Shown here in pieces: positions 6,324 through 14,565 of a stretch of 54,551 bases of DNA. The translations under genes were made by a program, and so were the position numbers. This DNA is from Mogibacterium sp. (GTDB taxonomy: Bacteria; Bacillota; Clostridia; Peptostreptococcales; Anaerovoracaceae). How positions within the stretch are numbered: position 1 is the stretch's first letter; the number at the start of each line of letters is the position of its first letter. Location: contig JAFRCS010000007.1 in the NCBI GenBank assembly GCA_017404265.1, forward strand, positions 1 through 54,551. Reading direction: 5' to 3'. The notes under the pieces are model-generated. The model was not told the DNA's origin and made no database searches. It saw only the letters and a program-made list of their open reading frames with translations.

Positions 6324-6965
6324 ATGAAAATCAATCAGGCTGCCGAGCTGGCAGGGATCACAAGCAAGAATATAAGGTTCTATGAAGACCGGGGGCTTAT
6401 TACTCCTGCGCGTGATGCCGGCAACGGATACAGAGACTATTCGATGGAAGATGTCGAGCAGCTTCACAGGATCAGGCTTCTCCGTATGCTTGGAATATCC
6501 TGTGAGGACATCCGTAGGCTCCAGTCCGGTGAACTTGATTTTGACAAGTGTATGGATGACCGTCTTGCCGAGCTTGAGAAGACCGGCAGCAATATCGAGC
6601 ATATGAAGACCATGTGCAGAGTGCTGAGAGACGAGGCCGACAGCCTGTCTGAGATCAAAGCTTCCGTGTATCTCGAGAGAATGAAAGAACTTGAGAAGGG
6701 AGGTGCGCAATTCGTGAATACACGAATGACAGATATGAGGAAAAGAAAAACAGGAGCGATAATATCAGCGATAGTTGTGATCTCATTCCTGATACTGGTT
6801 CTGGGAGCAATGCTTTATTTTAACGCATCGGATCCCGCACCGAAGGGAGTGATAGCGTTCTTTATCATTACTGCCGCAGTGATAGCTGCTGCGGTAGGTT
6901 ATGTGCTTAAACAAAGGATCGATGAGGTCAAGAAAGGAGAGATCGATGAAGCTTCTAAGTATTGA
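6324..6965 (+). CDS. MerR-family regulator with C-terminal transmembrane hairpin
   Basis: 213 residues. The ATG follows GGAGGCGG. Residues 1-70 are a standard MerR DNA-binding domain (MKINQAAELAGITSKNIRFY, then LRMLGISCEDIRRL). A coiled-coil dimerisation helix follows, then two hydrophobic segments (about 142-163, TGAIISAIVVISFLILVL, and about 172-195, GVIAFFIITAAVIAAAVGYV). The C-terminal CXnC metal loop of CueR or ZntR is absent, so although the operator looks CueR-like the inducer is unlikely to be bound in that way. The gene overlaps the next one by 20 bp. It presumably untwists its own 19-bp-spacer promoter. Membrane anchoring of a MerR protein is uncommon but known in Bacillota. Confidence 0.88.
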   Translation: MKINQAAELAGITSKNIRFYEDRGLITPARDAGNGYRDYSMEDVEQLHRIRLLRMLGISCEDIRRLQSGELDFDKCMDDRLAELEKTGSNIEHMKTMCRVLRDEADSLSEIKASVYLERMKELEKGGAQFVNTRMTDMRKRKTGAIISAIVVISFLILVLGAMLYFNASDPAPKGVIAFFIITAAVIAAAVGYVLKQRIDEVKKGEIDEASKY

Positions 6966-7266
6966 TTATATACCGGGTGCTGAAATAGAGGCGCTTGGAG
7001 TAGTAAAGGGAACGATAGTCCAGACCAAGAATATCGGGCGTGATTTCATGGCCGGAATGAAGACTCTGGTAGGAGGAGAAATCACAGGTTACACAGAGAT
7101 GCTGACCGAAGCGAGACAGCTCGCGACCAAGCGCATGGTGGATGAAGCCGAAGAACTTGGAGCAGATGCCGTGGTCGGACTGAGATACGGATCATCGCAG
7201 GTCATGGACGGAGCCGCTGAGGTGCTGGCATATGGAACAGCGGTAAAAATCGTCGAAAAGAAATAA
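6946..7266 (+). CDS. YbjQ / UPF0145 family protein
   Basis: 106 residues starting at the ATG preceded by AAAGGAGAG inside the end of the merR gene (20-bp overlap, so translationally coupled). The family pattern is clear: VKGTIVQTKNIGRDFMAG, then EARQLATKRMVDEAEELGAD and the GLRYGSS...AYGTAVKI end. YbjQ proteins form small pentameric rings of unknown biochemical role, often linked to metal or envelope stress. Here the protein is controlled by the MerR-type promoter. Confidence 0.9.
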   Translation: MKLLSIDYIPGAEIEALGVVKGTIVQTKNIGRDFMAGMKTLVGGEITGYTEMLTEARQLATKRMVDEAEELGADAVVGLRYGSSQVMDGAAEVLAYGTAVKIVEKK

Positions 7267-7286
7267 AACAGGTTTGGTAACCTGCC

Positions 7287-7322
7287 CCATAGAAAAGCCC
7301 CAAAGCGGGGCTTTTTCTATGG
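7287..7322. terminator. Terminator after ybjQ
   Basis: AAAAGCCCC (7293-7301) pairs with CGGGGCTTTTT around AAAG, and the symmetry extends outwards (CCATAG...CTATGG). It could act in both directions. Confidence 0.9.
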
Positions 7323-7383
7323 TATACTACTGAACATGGAGAAGAAATGTTGAGTTTATATCTTCATATAAAAGAGAAAACGA

Positions 7384-9165
7384 ATGAAGAATGAATTGAG
7401 CAGAATAAGACTGTTTTTCAGAAATGTATGGATGCTCCTTGCCGTCGATCCGTTGCACAAGATCATCTTTTCATTTTCGTGCGCTGTCTTTTCACTGTTT
7501 ACCGCAGAGGTGACGCGTTATGTCTTCTTCAGGATTCTGGTCCGTCTGGAGGGGATCAAATATATAGACAAATCCAACATGCTGGAGGTGTGCGCATCTC
7601 CTGTGACATTGATACTGGGCCTGCTGTTCCTTGTCATCATGACGTTCACGGCGCTGTTTGAGATAGGAGGGCTCCTGCATTCTTTTTCCATGGCGCAGAT
7701 CGGGCGGGAAACAGACATCTGGAGCATGATAGCAGCGGGGATGAAGACCTGCCGCAAGACTCTGTCTCCGCGCAACTGGCCGGTACTGCTGTTTGTGATG
7801 GTGCTGTTTCCTATCACAGGGTTACTGTCGCTGAGCAATGCTGCGTATAAGGTCGAAATACCGCTCTTTGTAGAACTCGGGATAGAGGCCAGGCCTCTGT
7901 TTGCCAACGCCTTTAAGGTAGCGTATCTGGTCATGATCCTCGTGGAGGTCGGAGTACTGTTCTCGATCAACATATATGTTCTCCGCGAGAAAGGTTTCTT
8001 TGAAAGCTGTGTAGGCGCATGGAAACTGGGGAAAAAGCGGTACCTTAACACGGTCATATGCATGCTGCTTCTTTCTGCGATCGTCAATTTCTCAATAAGC
8101 CTGATTTCAGCGATCCTTTCGGACAGCGGTACTGTTTCAGATGCTGTGGCTCACATCATAAAGGCGCTGATCGTCCCGTCTGTAAACAACGCAGGCATAA
8201 CTGCGCTGTTTTATCAATATTTTGAAGAGGACAGATCGCTTGCGGGCATCACAACGTACATCTTCAGGACTGAAGAGTTCAGCCGCGGCAAAAAGGCTGC
8301 TGTTGTCGGATGTATTGTATTGATGCTTGTGTGTGGAATGTTTTACGCAATGTATAATTACGACTACCTTTCGGAGGATGTCGCGCGTCCTGAGGTCTGC
8401 GCTCACAGAGGAGACAATGTGAATGCTCCGGACAACAGTTACGAGGCCTTTGAACTGGCTGCATCCGAGAACCTTCCGTGGATCGAGCTCGATGTACAGA
8501 TCACATCTGACGGCGTGGTAGTGGCAGAACATGATGCGACGCTGAAGAGGCGTTTCGGTCTGGATGAAGCAGTCGCCGATATGACTTATGACGAACTCAA
8601 GCAGTACGAGGCCATAAGCAGCACTGGAGGCGATTATCAGCATGTCCATATCACGACTCTTGAGGAAGTGCTGCTTCTCGCAAAGGAAAACAACATGCTC
8701 GTGCAGGTGGAAACCAAGCCTTCGGCAAAGAGGCCGGGCCTTGAGGAAGAAGTGCTCAGGCTGATAGACGAGATGGGGATGCACGACAAGGTAATGATCA
8801 TCAGTCTCCACAGTGATTCGATCGCGAAAATCAAAGAACTCGATCCGAAGATGACTGCCGCGCATGCGGTAATGATGACATGGAAGGACTATGCTGAAGT
8901 GGAAGACGCGGACAACCTTTCGGCAGAGGTCGGGACGATAACACCGGAGCTGGTGCACGCTCTGCACGAGGCGGGCATGAAGGTGTTCTGTTGGACCGCG
9001 GATGACCCGGACGGGATACAGTATCTGGTAAGCTGCGGTGTGGATGTGATAGGCACCGACGACCCGGTCATGGTAACAGAGCAGCTTGATAAGGCTGATT
9101 ACTCGGGAGGCATCAGAAGGTTTTACCACCTGTTGATGAACAAGATAGCACATATGGAACGATAG
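7384..9165 (+). CDS. Membrane-anchored glycerophosphodiester phosphodiesterase
   Basis: 593 residues. The N-terminal ~330 residues form a multi-pass membrane domain with about seven to eight hydrophobic segments, of the 'GDPD membrane' type. The C-terminal catalytic domain starts at CAHRGDNVNAPDNSYEAF and continues with IELDVQ and AEHDATLKR, giving the His/Glu/Asp catalytic and metal-binding residues of the GDPD family. It hydrolyses glycerophosphodiesters, probably from phospholipid or lipoteichoic-acid turnover, to glycerol-3-phosphate and alcohol. The ATG at 7384 has only a weak purine stretch before it. It is followed at 15 bp by a CPBP-like gene and then a PLD-like gene, forming a lipid/envelope operon. 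Confidence 0.92.
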   Translation: MKNELSRIRLFFRNVWMLLAVDPLHKIIFSFSCAVFSLFTAEVTRYVFFRILVRLEGIKYIDKSNMLEVCASPVTLILGLLFLVIMTFTALFEIGGLLHSFSMAQIGRETDIWSMIAAGMKTCRKTLSPRNWPVLLFVMVLFPITGLLSLSNAAYKVEIPLFVELGIEARPLFANAFKVAYLVMILVEVGVLFSINIYVLREKGFFESCVGAWKLGKKRYLNTVICMLLLSAIVNFSISLISAILSDSGTVSDAVAHIIKALIVPSVNNAGITALFYQYFEEDRSLAGITTYIFRTEEFSRGKKAAVVGCIVLMLVCGMFYAMYNYDYLSEDVARPEVCAHRGDNVNAPDNSYEAFELAASENLPWIELDVQITSDGVVVAEHDATLKRRFGLDEAVADMTYDELKQYEAISSTGGDYQHVHITTLEEVLLLAKENNMLVQVETKPSAKRPGLEEEVLRLIDEMGMHDKVMIISLHSDSIAKIKELDPKMTAAHAVMMTWKDYAEVEDADNLSAEVGTITPELVHALHEAGMKVFCWTADDPDGIQYLVSCGVDVIGTDDPVMVTEQLDKADYSGGIRRFYHLLMNKIAHMER

Positions 9166-9179
9166 GAGACCGGGAATAT

Positions 9180-9935
9180 ATGAAAAGCAACAGAAAAACG
9201 ATGAGTCATACACAGAGCGTCATGCTGTTCATCATAATGACGGTAGGATTACATGTTCTGGGCATGAAGATCTACGGAATGATCGCTCATACCGATCTCA
9301 TATCTGACTACATCACATACGGCAGCAAGATACTAGGTGTCATACTCGTGACAGAGATGATACTGTTTGCGCGCCTGACACCTATGAAATGCAACTGGTC
9401 GGCGCTGAAGGCAAGTAAAGAAGAACTCAAAAGATCTCTTCCTGTATGCATTGCCATCTCGCTGCTGATCATTGCCGCGCTGATAGTGTTCAGGCTGTAT
9501 ATGAACGCAAAGAACCCGGTCTACCGCGAGATCCCGTATTTCGGACTCTACCTCAACGTGCATACCAGGTGGCTGTATCCTCTCAGCATCGTTTTTCAGG
9601 AATTTTTTATAAAGGCCTTTGTACAGGACAATATAGGGATCACCCTGTGCGGATACGGGCAGATGGACTTCCCCGATGCGCTTAAGAAACATACGAATGT
9701 GAATACAAGGCAGGCGATCATCACAGCATGGATCACGGCGGTATTTTTCTTTATTCTGCACATGCAGTATCCTCTCTTCTATATGACGGGGGCTCTTCTC
9801 CTTTGTCTCGTGACGGGCGTGCTGTATGAGAGAAACAGAAATATCTGGGGTGCTGTCCTGGTACATTTTGCCATAGGCTTCATGCCTAGATGCCTTGGAG
9901 TCCTGCAGATATTGGAGGGCTATCCGCTTAACTGA
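9180..9935 (+). CDS. CPBP-like (Abi family) membrane protein, degenerate protease motif
   Basis: 251 residues with six to seven hydrophobic segments, starting 15 bp after the GDPD gene with AGGAG before the ATG. The C-terminal half has the CPBP layout: VFQEFFIK in place of the usual EExxxR motif, then FFILHMQY and LVHFAIGF in place of the later His motifs. One catalytic Glu and the Arg are replaced, so protease activity is doubtful. Such proteins process or bind membrane partners. Here it may be a structural partner of the lipid enzymes. The family assignment rests on topology and partial motifs. Confidence 0.65.
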   Translation: MKSNRKTMSHTQSVMLFIIMTVGLHVLGMKIYGMIAHTDLISDYITYGSKILGVILVTEMILFARLTPMKCNWSALKASKEELKRSLPVCIAISLLIIAALIVFRLYMNAKNPVYREIPYFGLYLNVHTRWLYPLSIVFQEFFIKAFVQDNIGITLCGYGQMDFPDALKKHTNVNTRQAIITAWITAVFFFILHMQYPLFYMTGALLLCLVTGVLYERNRNIWGAVLVHFAIGFMPRCLGVLQILEGYPLN

Positions 9936-9945
9936 TCCGCAAACT

Positions 9946-11091
9946 ATGGGTATGGGAAAAGAGATGACATTTGAACTCCTTGAGGGAGGCGGTAATGCCT
10001 TTCCTGAGATAATGCGACAGATCCGCACTGCAGAACACGAGATCACAGTGCATATGTTCATATGGAGAGAGGACAGGACCGGAAAGGAAATAGCCCGGGA
10101 GCTGATAGCGGCTGCAGACAGGGGTGTGAAGGTCACGATAGAGAAGGATCTGTATGCAGTGACTCTCGAATACGCCGAGGAGTCGCAGAGGTCTTTATGC
10201 CATCGCCCAAATCTGAGAGACAGATTCAATATATCCATGCTGGAGCTCGTCTATAACAGAGATCTCATGAAAAAGAGGCTGAGGACTTCACGCAGCAGCC
10301 TGTACATGCAGATGAAAGAACATCCGGGCATCGCGATGACAGACGGCGTCAGGACCTATGACCATTCCAAGTATTATATATTTGACCGCAAAGTCATGAT
10401 ACTCGGCGGCATCAATATAGAAGACAAGGAGTATTACTGCGATTCAAAAGGAAGGGTCTATCATGATTACATGGTAAAGATCAGTGACCCGGACATAGTG
10501 GCGCAGTTCATGGAAAAAAGAAAAGATCCTCGAAAGAAAAGCGATCTGTTCAGGGTCAACATGAAGGAACCGGTCAGCTGCTTTGAGCTCAAGTCAAGTT
10601 ATCTGGAGATAATAGACGGCGCGGAACGCGAACTATGCATATTGATGGCATACTTTGCGCCGGAAAGGGACATACTGTCAGCCATAAAACGCGCGCTGCA
10701 CAGAGGCGTGCATGTTCGTATCATGATCCCGCGAAGCGCCAACTATATGGATGATATGAACAAGCTTTCCGTATCGAAGATGCTCGGATATACAAAAACG
10801 CATAACAGTGAAAACAGCAGCAAACTCGAGGTCTATATGACGGATAGGATGCTGCATTCCAAGCTGCTTATGAACGATCGACGCATAATAGTGGGATCGT
10901 GCAATATAAATAAAAAGGCTTTCACAAAGCTGGATGAGCTGGCTGTTGTTGTGGACAACGACGATAGTCCATTCGCGGAAGATATACGCTCAAGTTTAGA
11001 GGAGGCTTTCCGGAACGCGGAATGTGTCAGCGCCCGGGGCGGGATCAGCTATAACCCGGTTTTGGCGGCCGTAGAGACAGCGGTAATGTGA
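9946..11091 (+). CDS. Phospholipase D-like protein (cardiolipin-synthase type)
   Basis: About 381 residues. Two HKD motifs are present: HSKYYIFDRKVMILGG in the middle and HSKLLMNDRRIIVGS near the C-terminus. This is the arrangement of bacterial cardiolipin synthases and other two-HKD phosphatidyltransferases. It lacks the two N-terminal transmembrane helices of Cls and starts directly with the catalytic part (FELLEGGGNAF). Starts at 9946, 9952 and 9964 are all possible, and none has a strong ribosome site, consistent with translational coupling to the CPBP-like gene that ends 10 bp earlier. It is likely a lipid-headgroup-transferring or hydrolysing enzyme. Confidence 0.85.
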   Translation: MGMGKEMTFELLEGGGNAFPEIMRQIRTAEHEITVHMFIWREDRTGKEIARELIAAADRGVKVTIEKDLYAVTLEYAEESQRSLCHRPNLRDRFNISMLELVYNRDLMKKRLRTSRSSLYMQMKEHPGIAMTDGVRTYDHSKYYIFDRKVMILGGINIEDKEYYCDSKGRVYHDYMVKISDPDIVAQFMEKRKDPRKKSDLFRVNMKEPVSCFELKSSYLEIIDGAERELCILMAYFAPERDILSAIKRALHRGVHVRIMIPRSANYMDDMNKLSVSKMLGYTKTHNSENSSKLEVYMTDRMLHSKLLMNDRRIIVGSCNINKKAFTKLDELAVVVDNDDSPFAEDIRSSLEEAFRNAECVSARGGISYNPVLAAVETAVM

Positions 11092-11118
11092 TATATTTTT
11101 TACAGGAGGGAAAAGGGA

Positions 11119-11438
11119 ATGGAGAAATCAAAGGTATATTTCACGGATTTCAGAACTGTGACTGCCACAGTGAGAATGACGCGCCTATACTGCCGGATAT
11201 CGGCATGCTGGCTTCATTCGATCCGGTAGCGCTGGACCAGGCTTGCGTGGATCTCTGCCAGAAGGCGGAACCGATCAGGAACAGTCAGCTCGGAGACAAT
11301 ATGGCGGATGAGCATTTCCATGATCATGGCGATGTGTGGCATAACAGCAATCCGAACGTATCATGGGCTGAGACTCTTGAACAGGCAGAGAAGATCGGCA
11401 TAGGTACCCGTGAATATGAACTTGTTATAATGAAATAG
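11119..11438 (+). pseudogene. DUF362 (Fe-S) protein, remnant after internal deletion
   Basis: A perfect ribosome site (AGGAGGG) precedes ATG 11119, which encodes MEKSKVYFTDFRT, the typical N-terminus of DUF362 proteins. From about 11157 the family sequence jumps to the C-terminal part (NCDCHSENDAPILPDIGM, then SFDPVALDQACVDLC) in a different frame, continuing to the stop at 11436-11438. The intervening ~250 residues of a normal DUF362 protein are missing and the junction is out of frame. The frame starting at 11119 stops within about 30 codons. The remnant therefore cannot yield a functional protein. An open frame from 11088 encodes the C-terminal part without a sensible N-terminus. Confidence 0.75.
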
Positions 11439-11459
11439 AGTGACGCTGCATGCGTCAGG

Positions 11460-11483
11460 AAAAAGCCCCGACGGGGCTTTTTT
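11460..11483 (+). terminator. Terminator after the DUF362 remnant
   Basis: AAAAAGCCCC GA CGGGGCTTTTTT, a classic intrinsic terminator. Confidence 0.92.
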
Positions 11484-11508
11484 CATTAGGCGGACAAGGA
11501 ATCGTTTC

Positions 11509-11537
11509 TTGACCGCATATCCGCGCTATGTGATAAT
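11509..11537 (+). promoter_or_regulatory. Promoter of the rubredoxin-oxidoreductase gene
   Basis: TTGACC (11509-11514), 17-bp spacer, GATAAT (11532-11537), about 55 bp before the start codon. Confidence 0.65.
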
Positions 11538-11593
11538 TCCATTAGAGTCAGATTATTGCAGATATTTGTAGATGTAAAAAAGAGGAGGCACAT

Positions 11594-13117
11594 ATGGCCA
11601 AAGTAAAATGCACTATATGCGGAGCGTATCTCCCTGAAGGCACTGAAGAATGCCCTGTATGCGGAGTCAGCTCTGAAATGTTTGAGCCCGCGGGAATGGT
11701 AAAATGTACCTTCTGTGGAGCTGTTTTTGAAGAGGGAGTAGACACCTGCCCGATATGCACTGTCGGCTCGGAATACTTTGTTCCGGCTACCGATGAGGAT
11801 GTTGCTTCAATGGTGAAACCGGCAACGACGGGCGACGGCAATCTGGTCAAATGTCTCGTATGCGGAGCTGAATTTGAGGAAGGCGCCGCGGCCTGCCCTG
11901 TATGCGGAGTCGGACCTGAGAACTTCGTAGCTGCCGAGAAAAAGGAAACCAGTTTCAAAAAGGATACGGAAGAGGTGTTCGTGATACTCGGAGGCGGTCC
12001 TGCGGCCAAGAGCGCTGCCGAAGCGATAAGAGCCCGCAACGCGACTGCAACAGTCACGATCATAACCCAGGAATCGCATCTTCCATATAACAGGCCGATG
12101 CTTACAAAGGGCATCGTCAGAGACTTCGGATATAACGGACTCGCTATGGAGGGACCGGAGTGGTACGAGAAGAATGACATCAACTTCGTTCCGAATACAG
12201 TTGTCGTTAAGGCGGATACCGCGGCAAAAGCAGTCGCGCTCCGTTTTGAGGACGGCAGTGAAGGAAAGCTTAAATATGACAAACTGATATATGCTCTCGG
12301 AGCGTACTGCTTTGTTCCTCCTATCAAGGGAGCCGACCTTGACCATGTCGTTTCGGTAAGAAGCATTTCGGATACAGACAGAGTAAAGAAGATCATAGCG
12401 GAGCGCAAGGCTTCCAGAGCAGTCTGTATCGGCGGAGGCGTCATGGGTCTTGAAGGCGCATGGGGCCTGAAAGAGGGCGGACTTGAAGTGACCGTGCTTG
12501 AGACAGCGCCTGGACTTCTGCCGAGGCAGCTTGATGACGTAGCTTCGGAAATGCTCAAGGAGCTCTGCATCGAAGCGGGTGTCGACATAGTGACCGGAGC
12601 GAAGATCGCGGAGATCACGGAGAACGCCGTCGTACTGGAAGACGGTACCGAATATGAAGCGCAGCTCGTCATCATGTCTACAGGCATGAGACCTTACACA
12701 AAGGTCGCTGAAGACAGCGGCATCGCTGTGGACAAGTGGGTGACTGCGGACAGCAAACTGCAGACAAACATCGCTGATGTCTATACGGCCGGTGACTGCT
12801 GCAGCGTCAACGGGCAGCCTCAGGCTTTCTGGGCTCAGGCCGTGGAAACAGGCAGGATAGCAGGCGCGAATGCCGCCGGCGACAGCATAGAGTATAAGCC
12901 TATCGGAAGCTCGCTTGTCATGGAGGTCTGCGGGACTTCGGTATTCGCTCTCGGCACCAACGGCAAGGATCCTGACAGGAAGTTCAGATCCGAGCAGATC
13001 AAGGACGACGTTAAGAAGACCTATTCAAAGTACTATTATGATCATGGCAAACTTGTCGGAACGATACTCATCGGTGACATTTCAGGCATGGGCGCCGCCA
13101 TCTCAAAAATGAAATAA
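11594..13117 (+). CDS. Triple-rubredoxin-like / FAD-dependent NAD(P)H oxidoreductase fusion
   Basis: 507 residues, AGAGGAGG before ATG. The N-terminus has three tandem short rubredoxin-like (rubrerythrin-type) iron/zinc modules, each with CxxCGA...E(G)...CPxC: residues ~6-23 (CTICGAYLPEGTEECPVCG), ~37-54 (CTFCGAVFEEG...CPIC) and ~86-105 (CLVCGAEFEEG...CPVCG). The remaining ~380 residues form an FAD/NAD-linked pyridine-nucleotide-disulfide-type reductase: GGGPAAKSAAEAIR FAD motif, GGGVMGLEGAWGL NAD motif, and YTAGDCCSVNG near the C-terminus. By family knowledge, NADH:rubredoxin oxidoreductases feed electrons to oxygen or peroxide reductases; here donor and acceptor domains are fused. The gene has its own promoter and is followed at 18 bp by an esterase gene. 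Confidence 0.88.
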   Translation: MAKVKCTICGAYLPEGTEECPVCGVSSEMFEPAGMVKCTFCGAVFEEGVDTCPICTVGSEYFVPATDEDVASMVKPATTGDGNLVKCLVCGAEFEEGAAACPVCGVGPENFVAAEKKETSFKKDTEEVFVILGGGPAAKSAAEAIRARNATATVTIITQESHLPYNRPMLTKGIVRDFGYNGLAMEGPEWYEKNDINFVPNTVVVKADTAAKAVALRFEDGSEGKLKYDKLIYALGAYCFVPPIKGADLDHVVSVRSISDTDRVKKIIAERKASRAVCIGGGVMGLEGAWGLKEGGLEVTVLETAPGLLPRQLDDVASEMLKELCIEAGVDIVTGAKIAEITENAVVLEDGTEYEAQLVIMSTGMRPYTKVAEDSGIAVDKWVTADSKLQTNIADVYTAGDCCSVNGQPQAFWAQAVETGRIAGANAAGDSIEYKPIGSSLVMEVCGTSVFALGTNGKDPDRKFRSEQIKDDVKKTYSKYYYDHGKLVGTILIGDISGMGAAISKMK

Positions 13118-13135
13118 ATCAAGGACTATCAGTCA

Positions 13136-14479
13136 ATGAAAAGAGTAACTATCGAGACCGGACTCGGCAGGGTGACCGGTAAAGAAGAGAAGGGAGTCCG
13201 CATATTCAGCGGCATTCCTTACGCGGTAACGGAGCGTTTTGAGCTTCCGAAGCCGTACCCGAAGTGGGATGAATTCGACGCGACGGGACGCCCGGTAGAC
13301 TGCTTTCAGTACAGGGCTTATCACGACGAATCGGAGGGCCGTTACTGGTTTTATCACAGCGAATTCAGATACGATCAGAACATCCCTGACTGGGACTTCG
13401 CCGAGTCGCCTATGACGCTCAATATAATAACGCCTTCTGATGCAAAAGATGCTCCGGTGCTTGTGTTCATACACGGAGGTTCCTTTGAGAACGGCAATGT
13501 CGGAGAGCATCCATACGGCGACAGCACCGAATACGCCAGGCACGGCATCGTTTACGTATCACTCGGCTACAGGCTCAACGTGTTCGGACTGTACAAGTCG
13601 GGCAACTACGGTCTCAATGACATGGTCTTTGGCCTGCGCTGGATCAAAGACCACATCGCTGACTTCGGAGGCGATCCGGAGCGCATAACCATAATGGGAC
13701 AGTCCGCGGGAGCCATGTCGGTCATGGACCTGATGTATACACAGCTGCTGAAGGATGTAGTGAAAGGCGCCGTTATGATGTCCGGCGCGGGCGCGGTACC
13801 GGATTTTGCGGGACCGCTTACACCGGAAGAATCAGATGAAAAATTCTGGTCGAAGGTGAGAGAACGTGCGGGAGCGAAAACAGAAGAAGAGTTCAAAAAA
13901 CTCCCGGACAGGACGATCTTCCAGGCCTGGTACGACACATCTCTGGAGATCGGCAGCGTGCGCACTCAGCAGCCGGGCATAGACGGAACCATAATACCTA
14001 AGCTTCCGTCAAAAATAATGAGGGAAGGTTCATATCTCGATGTACCTGTCATAGCCGGTGTAACATCGCAGGATTTCATGCCGTATCTTATATTTGAGCT
14101 TGCGATCGGTCTCGGAAAACTGCGCGCAAGACGCGGCCAGTCGCCGGTATGGGGCTACATGTTCGACAAGACTCCGCCGGGAGACAGGTTCAAGGCCTAC
14201 CATGCCGCGGACCTCTGGTATGTCTTCGGAAACTTCCATCAGAGCTGGCGTCCGTTTGACAGGAGCGATGAGAAACTCAAGGATGAAATGGTCCATTATA
14301 TAGCCAACTTCGTAAAGTGGGGAAACCCGAACGGAGACGGTCTGCCTTACTGGCCGCATATCAGTAAACGCAACAGGAAGTTCCGCCTGTTTGACGGAGA
14401 AAAGGGCGGTCTGATCGGACCGATGCGCTGCCGCTATAAGGAGTGGAAATCGTTCCTGCTGGATAAAGGCCCTATGTAG
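13136..14479 (+). CDS. Carboxylesterase type B family hydrolase
   Basis: 447 residues, alpha/beta hydrolase. The oxyanion-hole motif FIHGGSF and the nucleophile elbow GQSAGA (Ser190) are present, along with the family segments VSLGYRLNVFG, NYGLNDMVFGLRWIKDHI and FGGDPERITI. It is somewhat shorter than typical carboxylesterases, with no signal peptide, so cytoplasmic. The N-terminal RVTGKEEKGVRIFSGIPYAV also matches the family. It hydrolyses carboxylic esters; the natural substrate is unknown. It lies 18 bp after the oxidoreductase and upstream of a sugar symporter, and could deacylate an imported conjugate. Confidence 0.9.
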   Translation: MKRVTIETGLGRVTGKEEKGVRIFSGIPYAVTERFELPKPYPKWDEFDATGRPVDCFQYRAYHDESEGRYWFYHSEFRYDQNIPDWDFAESPMTLNIITPSDAKDAPVLVFIHGGSFENGNVGEHPYGDSTEYARHGIVYVSLGYRLNVFGLYKSGNYGLNDMVFGLRWIKDHIADFGGDPERITIMGQSAGAMSVMDLMYTQLLKDVVKGAVMMSGAGAVPDFAGPLTPEESDEKFWSKVRERAGAKTEEEFKKLPDRTIFQAWYDTSLEIGSVRTQQPGIDGTIIPKLPSKIMREGSYLDVPVIAGVTSQDFMPYLIFELAIGLGKLRARRGQSPVWGYMFDKTPPGDRFKAYHAADLWYVFGNFHQSWRPFDRSDEKLKDEMVHYIANFVKWGNPNGDGLPYWPHISKRNRKFRLFDGEKGGLIGPMRCRYKEWKSFLLDKGPM

Positions 14480-14565
14480 AATGGAAACTGTTTTATAAAT
14501 CCCAGTGTTATATGTGCTAAAATAAATAAAACCCTTATTGCTAAGAAAACAGAAAGAGATATCAA

